Positions 25,573 to 37,995 of a stretch of 64,000 nucleotides of DNA are shown piece by piece. This DNA is from Paractinoplanes bogorensis (GTDB lineage Bacteria > Actinomycetota > Actinomycetes > Mycobacteriales > Micromonosporaceae). A program made the position numbers and the translations under genes. How positions within the stretch are numbered: the stretch's first letter is position 1; each line of letters opens with the position of its first letter. The stretch is taken from positions 390,186-454,185 of the forward strand of contig NZ_JAHKKG010000009.1 of the NCBI RefSeq assembly GCF_018829635.1, given 5' to 3'. Under the pieces are notes generated by a model, which saw nothing but the letters and a program-made list of their open reading frames with translations, did no database searches and was not told where the DNA came from.

Positions 25573-26451
25573 GTGAAGATCCGGAAAGCAGTGCTGTGGT
25601 GCGCCCTGGCCGCGCTGGTCACCGCAGGTCCGACGCCTAGCGAGGCGGCCGCCACGGCGACCGGGCTGCCCGCGTGCCCGAAAGCCGGGAAGTCCACTCG
25701 GCCCCCCACCGAGCGGGCCGGACGGGCGACCCCGGGAGCGTGCCGTGCCGCAGGTCACATCCTCGAATCCGGGGTGAGGCTGGCCCGGCGCGGCGAGGCC
25801 GGGTTCACCCCGAGCGGCTATCACCACCTGGGCGCCAACACCGGCGGCGAATGGGCCGGCGTCTCCGGGCGCATGTCGGTGGTGGACGGCTCGATCCGCC
25901 CCCGCTCGTACGACTTCGTAGCCGGCCGCTTCATGGTCAAGCGCAACATGGGCCGGGGCGACATCCGGTGGCTCGAGGCGGGCTGGGCCGAGACCGGCTG
26001 GGCCGGGCCGGGCCGCCAGCAGATCTACACGTTCAACACCAACACCAAGACCTGGCAGTTCTACGAGCAGTACGCGCTGAAGCCGGGCGACAAGGTCTGG
26101 CTCGACCTGCACGCCGATGCGGGTGGCTACTGGAGTGCCTGGCTCTGGTGGGGCAACCGGTGGAACCTGCTGACCGCCCAGCAGCTGCCGCTCGGCGCCA
26201 CCGCGACCGTCGAGCAGTACGTCGAGGTGCACGTCGACGCGGGCAAGCCGGGCCTGATCGACGTGCCGCCGGTGATGGTCGACAACGTGCGGCTGCGCCC
26301 GGGCGGCGGCGGGGACTCCCGCTTCTGGCGCGAGGACATCCCCACCCTGACCGGTTCGAACCCGGCCCAGCGCGAACTCAACGGCGGCTTCTGCCTGGAC
26401 TGGCTGACCCGCTATGACACCTGGACGGCGGGCGACTGCGGCAAGGGCTAA
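25573..26451 (+). CDS. Secreted protein, unknown function
   Basis: The 292-residue protein has a signal peptide (VKIRKAVLWCALAALVTAG, cleavage likely near the AAATA stretch) and a mature part rich in Trp and aromatic residues (WLEAGWAETGWAGPG, YWSAWLWWGNRWN), which suggests a beta-sandwich binding module. Four Cys in the mature region could form disulfides. No family is recognised. GTG at 25573 follows GAGG with 5-bp spacing; GTG at 25567 is the alternative. Its stop overlaps the convergent ccsB stop by 4 bp. Confidence 0.72.
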   Translation: MKIRKAVLWCALAALVTAGPTPSEAAATATGLPACPKAGKSTRPPTERAGRATPGACRAAGHILESGVRLARRGEAGFTPSGYHHLGANTGGEWAGVSGRMSVVDGSIRPRSYDFVAGRFMVKRNMGRGDIRWLEAGWAETGWAGPGRQQIYTFNTNTKTWQFYEQYALKPGDKVWLDLHADAGGYWSAWLWWGNRWNLLTAQQLPLGATATVEQYVEVHVDAGKPGLIDVPPVMVDNVRLRPGGGGDSRFWREDIPTLTGSNPAQRELNGGFCLDWLTRYDTWTAGDCGKG

Positions 26452-27461
26452 CCGGCGTTCGCGTACGAGTGCAGGCCCTCGAAGAACAGGTTGACGCCGA
26501 ACAGGTTCATCAGCATGGTCAGGAAGCCGAACAGGGCGATCCAGGTCGCCACCGTGCGCTTGACGCTGGGCGTGGCCCGCGCGTGCAGGTAACCGGCGTA
26601 GACGACCCAGGAGATGAACGCCCACACCTCCTTGGGGTCCCAGCCCCAGTAGCGGCCCCACGACGCCTCGGCCCAGATCGGACCCGCGATCAGCGCGCCA
26701 AAGGTGAACAGCGGGAACGCGAAGGCGTGCAGCCGGAACGTCAGGCGCTCGAGCGAGACCGCCTCGGGCACGTGCTTGCCCAGCGTGTAGGGGAAGCGGC
26801 GCTTGCCTTCGTCGTAGCCGTTGCGGATGAGGAACATCGCGGCCGGCACGGCCCCGATCAGGAAGATGCCGGAGCCGATGATGATCGTCGACACGTGGAT
26901 GATGAACCAGTAGGAGTGCAGCGCCGGCACCAGCGGGCCCACCGGGGTGTAGGCGATCATGCTGGCCGCGCCGATCATGACGACCAGGAACAGCGTGGCG
27001 AACAGGCCCAGGTGGCGTACGGCCGGACGGGCGAGCACGACGCCCAGCCACACCGCCGAGGCGATGAAGGTAGTCGACAGGATGTACTCGTACATGTTGC
27101 CCCACGGCATCCGGTCGGCCGCGACACCGCGCGTGACCAGGCCGCCGAGGTGCAGCAGCACGGCGAGGACGTTGATGCCGACCGCGATCTGGCCGACCAG
27201 CTCACCGCGGTTGCGCCGGGCGGCGGCAACGTAGTCCGCGGCCGCCACATCGGCGGCGGGCGCAACGTCATCAGCGGGCGGAACAACGTCATCAGCGACG
27301 GACGCCGGCGCTCCCGCGCCCACCAGCTGCTTAGCGGGGCGAACGGCGGCACGGCCGATCCGGCTGCGTTTGCCGAACGCGTACTCCCCCGCGTAGGCGA
27401 CCATCGCGGCCAGATATGCCAGGACGGCCGCGGCCATCAGCTGGTTCGACAACTCCGCCAT
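26448..27461 (-). CDS. ccsB: Cytochrome c biogenesis protein CcsB
   Basis: The 337-residue membrane protein has about eight helices and the Trp-rich WWD-type heme-handling motif (WGRYWGWDPKEVWAFISW) near residue 270 with flanking His residues. With ResB it forms the system II synthase that passes heme across the membrane and attaches it to apocytochrome c. Residues about 60-90 are an odd Ala/Asp/Val-rich insert (ADDVVPPADDVAPAADVAAA). It is the last gene of the resA-ccdA-resB-ccsB unit and overlaps resB by 1 bp. Confidence 0.92.
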   Translation of the reverse strand: MAELSNQLMAAAVLAYLAAMVAYAGEYAFGKRSRIGRAAVRPAKQLVGAGAPASVADDVVPPADDVAPAADVAAADYVAAARRNRGELVGQIAVGINVLAVLLHLGGLVTRGVAADRMPWGNMYEYILSTTFIASAVWLGVVLARPAVRHLGLFATLFLVVMIGAASMIAYTPVGPLVPALHSYWFIIHVSTIIIGSGIFLIGAVPAAMFLIRNGYDEGKRRFPYTLGKHVPEAVSLERLTFRLHAFAFPLFTFGALIAGPIWAEASWGRYWGWDPKEVWAFISWVVYAGYLHARATPSVKRTVATWIALFGFLTMLMNLFGVNLFFEGLHSYANAG

Positions 27462-29083
27462 CAGGGTGTCCCTTCCTCGGCGGCCTTCACCAGTGCCTTG
27501 AACTCGGCTTCGAAACCGGGATAGTCGGTGCGTGGCAGCCCACCGGCCGTCAACAACGTACCGCCGGACTCTCCCGGCGAACCTGCCAGGTCAGCATTTT
27601 GCGACACACGGAACCACACCCGCCGCCGGCGCCCGCTCAGCGAGAACATCAGACCGATCAGGCCGACCACCGCGCCGGCCAGGGCAAGCAGCTGGGTCGG
27701 GTCGTGGCGGATGGAGAGCGTGGCGAACGGGCGGGTGCCGACGAACTCCAGCTTGGTGCCGTCGTCCAGGGTCCAGGTGTCGCCCAGCTTGAGCGCGTAC
27801 GGGCGGTCGCCGCTGACCTTCTTGAGGTCTCCACTGGTGATCTGGCTCTGGTCGAGCGAGTAGACCGAGCCCGGTGTGCCGACGTCGAGGCCCAGGTCGC
27901 CGCGGAACGCGCTCAGATAGAGCATCGGGTTGTTCTCGGCCGGGAACACCGAGGTCGCCCGGCCGTCGGTGGGCGCCGTGGGCAGGTAGACGCCCTCGAA
28001 GCCCATCTGCAGCGTGGAGTCCCGTTTGTCGGTCTTGGGGTCGATGTTGACGTCGGGGAACTGCGCGACGCCCTCGCTGGTCTGCATCGCGTCCATCGGC
28101 AGGAACGGCACGACCTTGGTCTGCGAGACGCCGTAGCGGTCGGTGTACTTGAGCACCGGCGCGTAGCCGTGGCCGAGCAGGTAGACGTTGGCGCCGTCGA
28201 GCCGCAGCGGGTCGTTGACCGTGAACTTCCGGGTCTCGTACGGGCCGTTGTTCTCGCTCACCCCGACGGTGGCCGAGAAGGACTTGGGCTGACCGGTGCT
28301 CTGGAACGTGGCGTCGAAGTCGCTCAGCCGCAGGCAGAAGTTGGGCAGGTCGGACGGCTCGACACGCGGTCCGAGGGTGGAGTCGTCATATTGCGTGAGC
28401 GTGTTGCAGAAGCCCGAGTCGTTGCCGCCGACCAGGATCCGGTTGGCGTGCCAGCCGTACCAGTGCCCGAAGCCGACGCCGAGCAGCACGGCCAGCAGGG
28501 CGGTGTGGAAGAACAGGTTGCCGGTCTCTTTGAGGTAGCCCTTCTCGGCCGAGACCGTCCAGCTGCCGTCTTCGCTCTCGCGCACCCGGGTGCGGAACCG
28601 GTGGCGGCGCAGCATGCCGGCGACGTTCGACGCAACCTCGGCCGGCGCGCCGGTCCGCGACCCGAGATCGGCGAACTGCGGCAGCCGCTGCAGCCGCTTG
28701 GGCGCGTCCGGTGGGGCCTGGCGCAGCGCGCGGACGTGGTCGGCGATGCGCGGGATGATGCAGCCGACCAGCGACGTGAACAGCAGCAGATAGATCGAGG
28801 CGAACCAGGGCGAGGCGTAGACCTCGAAGCCGCCGAGCCGCTCGACCCAGGGCGCCAGCTGCGGATGAGCCTGGTAATAGCGCGTGACCCGCTCGGTGTT
28901 GACCGCACGCTGCGGGAAGACCGAGCCCGGGATGGCCGCGATGGCCAGCAGGAAGAGCAGGACCAGCGCCGTACGCATGCTGGTGAGCTGCCGCCACGAA
29001 TTGCGCAGCAGGGCCCAGAGCCGGTTCGGCCGGCGGGGCGGCGGCGCGGCCGGTGCGGCCGGTCGTTCCTGGGTGACCGTCAT
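27461..29083 (-). CDS. resB: Cytochrome c biogenesis protein ResB
   Basis: The 540-residue protein has N-terminal helices (SMRTALVLLFLLAIAAIPGS), a long extracytoplasmic domain and a C-terminal helix (LLALAGAVVGLIGLMFSLSG), the ResB/CcsA-partner layout. It forms the heme export and ligation complex with CcsB. ATG at 29083 overlaps the ccdA stop (ATGA). The N-terminal 30 residues are Ala/Pro-rich. Confidence 0.92.
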   Translation of the reverse strand: MTVTQERPAAPAAPPPRRPNRLWALLRNSWRQLTSMRTALVLLFLLAIAAIPGSVFPQRAVNTERVTRYYQAHPQLAPWVERLGGFEVYASPWFASIYLLLFTSLVGCIIPRIADHVRALRQAPPDAPKRLQRLPQFADLGSRTGAPAEVASNVAGMLRRHRFRTRVRESEDGSWTVSAEKGYLKETGNLFFHTALLAVLLGVGFGHWYGWHANRILVGGNDSGFCNTLTQYDDSTLGPRVEPSDLPNFCLRLSDFDATFQSTGQPKSFSATVGVSENNGPYETRKFTVNDPLRLDGANVYLLGHGYAPVLKYTDRYGVSQTKVVPFLPMDAMQTSEGVAQFPDVNIDPKTDKRDSTLQMGFEGVYLPTAPTDGRATSVFPAENNPMLYLSAFRGDLGLDVGTPGSVYSLDQSQITSGDLKKVSGDRPYALKLGDTWTLDDGTKLEFVGTRPFATLSIRHDPTQLLALAGAVVGLIGLMFSLSGRRRRVWFRVSQNADLAGSPGESGGTLLTAGGLPRTDYPGFEAEFKALVKAAEEGTP

Positions 29084-29880
29084 AGCAGGGTCCCCGCGTC
29101 GAAGTTGAAGGTCGTCAGCAGCCACACCAGGAAGTGGTCCCACCCGCCGCTGACCAGCATGACGCCGACGAGGATGAGCAGCACGCCGCCGATCCGGGTG
29201 ACCCACTGGCTGTTGCGGCGGATGAATCGGAACACGCCGAGCAGCTTGCGGAAGAACAGACCGAAGAGCACGAACGGAATTCCCAGGCCCAGGCTGTACG
29301 CGAGGGCGAGCACGACGGCCCGGTTGGTCTCCCCGCTCGTGGTGGCCAGCGCGAGCACGGCGGCCAGGGTGGGCCCGGTGCAGGGCAGCCACGAGAACGC
29401 GAAGATCGCCCCGAAGATCGGCGCACCGATCAGGCCGGCCGCGGGCAGCTTGGAGATGCGGGCCTCGCGCTGCATGCCCGGGATCCAGCCCAGGTAGCCG
29501 AGGCCGAGCACGATCACCAGGATGCCCAGACCGATGTTGAGCGCCTCCTTGTTGCGCAGCAGGAAGCCGAGATTGGCGACCAGCGACGCGAGCAGCGTGA
29601 AGACGACCGCGAAGCCGAGCACGAACAAGCTCGTACCGGCCAGCACCCGGCCCCGGCGAGTGGTCGGGCGGGTGAGCGTCTGGACGCCGCCCTCCGGCGA
29701 AGGCTTCGGCGCGGAGGAGTCGAGATCGGAGCCGGCCAGTCCGGTCACATAGGACAGGTAGCCGGGTAACAACGGCAGCACGCAGGGCGAAAGGATGCTG
29801 ACCAGGCCGGCCAGCGCGGCCACGGCGATGGCCAGCAGCAGCGGCCCTCCGCTGGCGATGTTGGCGAAGGAGTCGGCCAT
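29080..29880 (-). CDS. ccdA: Thiol-disulfide electron carrier CcdA
   Basis: The 266-residue membrane protein has six helices and the two conserved Cys sites, Cys33 in SILSPCVLPLLPGYLSYVTG and Cys167 in SWLPCTGPTLAAVLAL, that move electrons from cytoplasmic thioredoxin to ResA outside. A 30-residue hydrophilic loop with a Pro-rich stretch lies after the first helix. It is coupled to resA by a 1-bp overlap and to resB by 4 bp. Confidence 0.94.
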   Translation of the reverse strand: MADSFANIASGGPLLLAIAVAALAGLVSILSPCVLPLLPGYLSYVTGLAGSDLDSSAPKPSPEGGVQTLTRPTTRRGRVLAGTSLFVLGFAVVFTLLASLVANLGFLLRNKEALNIGLGILVIVLGLGYLGWIPGMQREARISKLPAAGLIGAPIFGAIFAFSWLPCTGPTLAAVLALATTSGETNRAVVLALAYSLGLGIPFVLFGLFFRKLLGVFRFIRRNSQWVTRIGGVLLILVGVMLVSGGWDHFLVWLLTTFNFDAGTLL

Positions 29881-30437
29881 CAGCGCTGCCCCTCGGCCGC
29901 GATCTTCTCGACCAGCGGCTTCAGTTGCGTCTCGGTGGTGGCACCGCGCAGGGCGATCGCGATCCGCCCCTGCCGATCGATGATCAACGTGGACGGCGTG
30001 CTGACCGCGGTCACGTCGAACTGGATGCCGACCCGGCCCTCGAAGTCGTAGAGGCTGGGGTAGGTCACCCGGCCGCGCTCGAACTCGCGGGCGGAATCCT
30101 TGTCGTCCCGCGAGTTGACGCCGAGGAACGTGACGTCTTTGGCCTTGGTGGCCTGGAAGGTGTTCTCCAGGTCGTCGGCCTCGGCCCGGCAGGGCGAGCA
30201 CCACGATCCCCAGAAGTTGACCACGATGACCTTGCCGCGATCCTGGCTGATGTCGTACGCCTTGCCGTCGAGCAGCTCGCCCTGGATCGGCTTGACGGCG
30301 GGCCGGTTTTCGGGGGCGCACTCGACCACACCCGACGCGGTGGCGCACTTCTTGGTCCAGTTGTCCTCCCCGCTGCATCCGGCGAGCACACCGCCCGTGA
30401 GAGCGGCGGCGGCCAGGACGGCGGCGAGGCGGCGCAT
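29880..30437 (-). CDS. resA: ResA/TlpA-like thioredoxin lipoprotein
   Basis: The 185-residue protein has a lipoprotein signal (VLAGC, Cys21) and a thioredoxin fold with the active site WCSPC (Cys80, Cys83). It keeps apocytochrome c cysteines reduced for heme attachment, using electrons from CcdA. The cis-Pro loop is in AVSTPSTLIID. Its order with ccdA-resB-ccsB is the actinobacterial system II operon. Confidence 0.93.
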   Translation of the reverse strand: MRRLAAVLAAAALTGGVLAGCSGEDNWTKKCATASGVVECAPENRPAVKPIQGELLDGKAYDISQDRGKVIVVNFWGSWCSPCRAEADDLENTFQATKAKDVTFLGVNSRDDKDSAREFERGRVTYPSLYDFEGRVGIQFDVTAVSTPSTLIIDRQGRIAIALRGATTETQLKPLVEKIAAEGQR

Positions 30438-30439
30438 GG

Positions 30440-31090
30440 TCAAGCTCCCTTGGCGGTCTTGGCTGTCGCGGAGAGGGCCACCAGGTGGGCGGCCGGCTCG
30501 GAGTAGTCGATGCCGACTACCTTGCTGTCTTCGAACCGGAACGAGGTCAGGCTGGCCAGACCGCACTGACGCTTGCGCGGGTCGTGCCACAGACGCTTCT
30601 TTTCCACATAGCGTCGAAGCGTCCAGATCGGTAGCTGGTGTGAGACGCAGACGGCTTCGTGACCCTCGGCGGCGACCCGGGCCGCCTGGACCGCGGCGAA
30701 CATCCGCTGGGCGATGACCAGGTAGGCCTCGCCCCACGACGGCGTGATCGGGTCGCGCAGCACCCACCAGTGCCGCGGGTTGGTCAGCGCGCCGTCGCCG
30801 ACCGAGACCTTCTTGCCCTCGAAGTAGTTGGCGCTCTCGATCAGCCGGGTGTCGGTGGCGATCTCGAGGTCGAACTCGCCGGCGATCGGGACGGCCGTCT
30901 CCTGCGCGCGCTCGAGCGGGCTGGCCACGACGTGCGTGATGTCGCGCTTGGCCAGCGCCTCGGCCGCCGCCTTGGCCATCTGGGTGCCGAGTTCGGACAG
31001 GTGGAAGTCGGGCAGCCGGCCGTACAGGATCTTGCCGGGGTTGAACACCTCGCCGTGCCGCAGCACGTGGACGGTCGTCTTGGTGGTCAT
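30440..31090 (-). CDS. Histidine phosphatase family protein
   Basis: The 216-residue protein has the RHG motif (VLRHGE at 9-14), ASPLERAQETA near 57 and CVSHQLPIW near 155, the catalytic features of the phosphoglycerate mutase-like branch-1 histidine phosphatases. The substrate is unknown; genes like this commonly stand between hemL and resA in actinobacteria. Its start overlaps hemL (ATGA), and it precedes resA by 2 bp, so the whole set is probably one transcript. Confidence 0.9.
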   Translation of the reverse strand: MTTKTTVHVLRHGEVFNPGKILYGRLPDFHLSELGTQMAKAAAEALAKRDITHVVASPLERAQETAVPIAGEFDLEIATDTRLIESANYFEGKKVSVGDGALTNPRHWWVLRDPITPSWGEAYLVIAQRMFAAVQAARVAAEGHEAVCVSHQLPIWTLRRYVEKKRLWHDPRKRQCGLASLTSFRFEDSKVVGIDYSEPAAHLVALSATAKTAKGA

Positions 31091-32421
31091 GCTGCTCCCC
31101 CCGCCGCGGCCGCCCGTGCCGCGAAGGGCAGCGCGGTCGCGATCGTCTCCAGCGCTTCCTCGTCGATCGCGGTCGAGACGAACCACGACTCGAAGGCGCT
31201 CGGCGGCAGATAGACACCGCGGGCCAGCATCTCGTGGAAGAACGCCTTGAACGCGGCCGCGTCCTGCGTCTTCGCCGTCTCGTAGTCGTGCACCTCGGAG
31301 GCGGTGAAGAAAATCGAGAACATGTTTCCCGCGTACGCGAGATGGTGCGCGACACCCGCAGTCGTCAGCGCATCGGAAGCGAGTGCCCCGACCGTCGCCG
31401 AGAGTTCGTCGAGCCGCTTGTACGTCGCATCGTCGGCCAGCCGCAGTGAGGCGAGCCCGGCCGCACAGGCCAGCGGGTTACCCGAGAGCGTGCCCGCCTG
31501 ATAGACCGGGCCGGCCGGAGCGAGCCGCGACATGATCTCGCGCCGCCCGCCGAACGCCGCCGCGGGCAGCCCGCCGCCCATCACCTTGCCAAAGGTGAAC
31601 AGGTCGGCGTCGACCGGGTCGAGCCCGGCCCAGCCCCCGGGCGAGACGCGGAAGCCGGTCATCACCTCGTCGACGATGAGCAGGGCGCCGGCCGCGTGGG
31701 CGATCTCGGCCAGCCGCTGGTTGAAGCCGTCGCGCGGGGCGACCACGCCCATGTTGCCGGCCGCGGCCTCGGTGATGATCGCGGCGATCTCGGCGCCGTC
31801 CTGCCGGAAGGCCTCCTCGACGGCGGCCACGTCGTTGTAGGGCAGCACGATCGTCTCGCTGGCGGCCGCGCCGGTGACGCCGGGCGAGTCGGGCAGGCCC
31901 AGCGTCGCGACCCCGGAGCCGGCCGCGGCCAGCAGCGCGTCGACGTGGCCGTGGTAGCAGCCGGCGAACTTCACGATCTTGGAGCGGCCGGTGTAGCCGC
32001 GGGCCAGCCGGATCGCCGTCATGGTGGCCTCGGTGCCCGAGTTGACCAGGCGGACCTCGTCGACCGGGGTGCGGCGGACGATCTCCTCGGCCAGGTCGAC
32101 CTCGCCCGCCGTCGGGGTGCCGAAGCTGGTGCCCCGGGCGGCGGCGGCCGTGACGGCCGCGATGATCTCGGGGTGGGCGTGGCCGTGGATCAGCGGACCC
32201 CACGAGCAGACCAGGTCGACGTAGCGACGGCCGTCCACGTCCGTCATCCAGGCGCCGGAGCCGGAGGCCATGAATCGGGGCGTGCCGCCGACCGCCCGGA
32301 ACGCACGCACGGGTGAATTGACCCCGCCCGGCACGATGGCCTGGGCGCGGTCGAACAGGGCCTGGGAAGCCGGGGCGTCCTCCGGGTAGGGGAGGCCCTC
32401 GGCGCGGTATGAGGTGGTCAC
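31087..32421 (-). CDS. hemL: Glutamate-1-semialdehyde aminomutase
   Basis: The 444-residue PLP enzyme makes 5-aminolevulinate from glutamate-1-semialdehyde, the C5 route to heme. It has SQALFDRAQAIVPGGVNSPV at the start, the PLP-binding Lys in LFTFGKVMGGGLPAAAFGG, and LLIVDEVMTGFRVS with the Asp that binds the pyridine nitrogen. GTG at 32421 has GGGAG 5-6 bp upstream; ATG at 32433 is the alternative start. Position ahead of the cytochrome c genes fits heme supply. Confidence 0.94.
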   Translation of the reverse strand: MTTSYRAEGLPYPEDAPASQALFDRAQAIVPGGVNSPVRAFRAVGGTPRFMASGSGAWMTDVDGRRYVDLVCSWGPLIHGHAHPEIIAAVTAAAARGTSFGTPTAGEVDLAEEIVRRTPVDEVRLVNSGTEATMTAIRLARGYTGRSKIVKFAGCYHGHVDALLAAAGSGVATLGLPDSPGVTGAAASETIVLPYNDVAAVEEAFRQDGAEIAAIITEAAAGNMGVVAPRDGFNQRLAEIAHAAGALLIVDEVMTGFRVSPGGWAGLDPVDADLFTFGKVMGGGLPAAAFGGRREIMSRLAPAGPVYQAGTLSGNPLACAAGLASLRLADDATYKRLDELSATVGALASDALTTAGVAHHLAYAGNMFSIFFTASEVHDYETAKTQDAAAFKAFFHEMLARGVYLPPSAFESWFVSTAIDEEALETIATALPFAARAAAAGGAA

Positions 32422-32579
32422 AGCGGCTCCCATTGTGTCAGCGCGGTCGGGCGGGAATCTCAAGAGGGTTCCTCACATCACCCGAGGATGGCGCACGGCG
32501 GCACCCGCGGATGTCGGGAACGCCCCGATCTGGCCGAGCCCAACAGGCCGAACAAGCGCACAGGCGATAGGCTGGCCCG

Positions 32580-32906
32580 GTGGAACGACCCGAGCTGTCG
32601 ATCACGGTTGAGCACGCACCCGACGAGGTCACCTTCCATCTCGCCGGGGAGATCGACGTGCTCACGGTCACGAACCTGTCGACCCTGGTCAACGAGACAT
32701 TGACCGACCCGCCGGCCCGCATCGTGCTCGACATGGCCGGTGTCACGTTCTGCGACTCCCAGGGTCTCGGCACCCTCGTGGTGCTCAGCCGCAAGGCCCA
32801 GCATGCCCGTTCTGTCCTGTCTCTGGCGAACGTGGGCGACTTCCTGCTGCGAGTGCTCGATATCACCGGCCTGCGCAGCGCCCTGATGATCAGCAGCACT
32901 GCTTAG
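32580..32906 (+). CDS. STAS-domain anti-sigma factor antagonist
   Basis: The 108-residue protein is one STAS domain, with DMAGVTFCDSQGLGTLVVLS holding the conserved Ser of anti-anti-sigma factors (RsbV/SpoIIAA/BldG family). Phosphorylation of this Ser by an RsbW-like kinase would stop it from binding the kinase; PP2C phosphatases reverse it. Such kinase and phosphatase modules are encoded nearby. GTG start at 32580. Its stop abuts the stop of the convergent response regulator gene. Confidence 0.9.
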   Translation: MERPELSITVEHAPDEVTFHLAGEIDVLTVTNLSTLVNETLTDPPARIVLDMAGVTFCDSQGLGTLVVLSRKAQHARSVLSLANVGDFLLRVLDITGLRSALMISSTA

Positions 32907-33455
32907 CTAACTGCCCCAGCGGGCTTTCTCGAGCAGGGCCAGCGCCTCGGCCGCGGCGTCTTCGCCACCCGAACGCAGCACCCGGGCGGCCTCGTCGACC
33001 GTCTCGGTGAGCCGGTCCCACTGCGCCTCACGCTCGCGGGTCGCCTCGCCCTGAGCCTTGAGCTGCTGGGTCTTGGTCCACAGCTCGACGAAGATGTTGA
33101 CCTTGGCACGCAGCACCCACGGGTCGAACGGCTTGGTCAGGTAGTCGACCGCGCCGACGGCGTAGCCGCGCAGGGCGAGCTGGGCGTCCCGGTCGGCCGC
33201 GGTGAGGAACAGGATCGGCACATGGCGGGTCCGTTCCCGCCGCTTGATGTGGCTGGCGGTCTCGAACCCGTCCATGTTGGGCATCTGCGCGTCCAGCAGG
33301 ATGACCGCGAAATCGTCGGTGAGCAGCTGTTTCAGCGCGGCCTCGCCGCTCTCGACGGCCACCGGCGTGACCGGCAGGCCCTGCAGGATCGCCTCCAGGG
33401 CGAGCAGGTTGTCCCTGCGGTCGTCGACCAGCAGGGCCTTCGCTAGCTCCGCCAC
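32907..33455 (-). CDS. Response regulator (REC domain with coiled tail)
   Basis: The 182-residue protein is a REC domain (about 6-125): ALLVDDRRDNLLALEAIL, the phosphoacceptor Asp in VILLDAQMPNMDG, the FLTAADRD and YLTKPFDPW motifs. The last 50 residues are a helical charged tail with no DNA-binding domain, so it acts through protein partners. It lies 21 bp after the poly-HAMP hybrid kinase gene and is probably phosphorylated by it or its relatives. GTG start at 33455 follows GGGGAG. Confidence 0.92.
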   Translation of the reverse strand: MAELAKALLVDDRRDNLLALEAILQGLPVTPVAVESGEAALKQLLTDDFAVILLDAQMPNMDGFETASHIKRRERTRHVPILFLTAADRDAQLALRGYAVGAVDYLTKPFDPWVLRAKVNIFVELWTKTQQLKAQGEATREREAQWDRLTETVDEAARVLRSGGEDAAAEALALLEKARWGS

Positions 33456-33476
33456 TTTGCTCCCCTCGTGGACCGG

Positions 33477-37883
<4,407 letters not shown>

Positions 37884-37995
37884 GCTGTCCTCACTCGCTG
37901 TCCATCCGGCTGGGCTCCCTATCCTCTCTCGCCCGACCGGGTCAATGCGAGAGACGACTTTGTGCACGGGCCCCCCTACAGGAGAGGATGCATGC

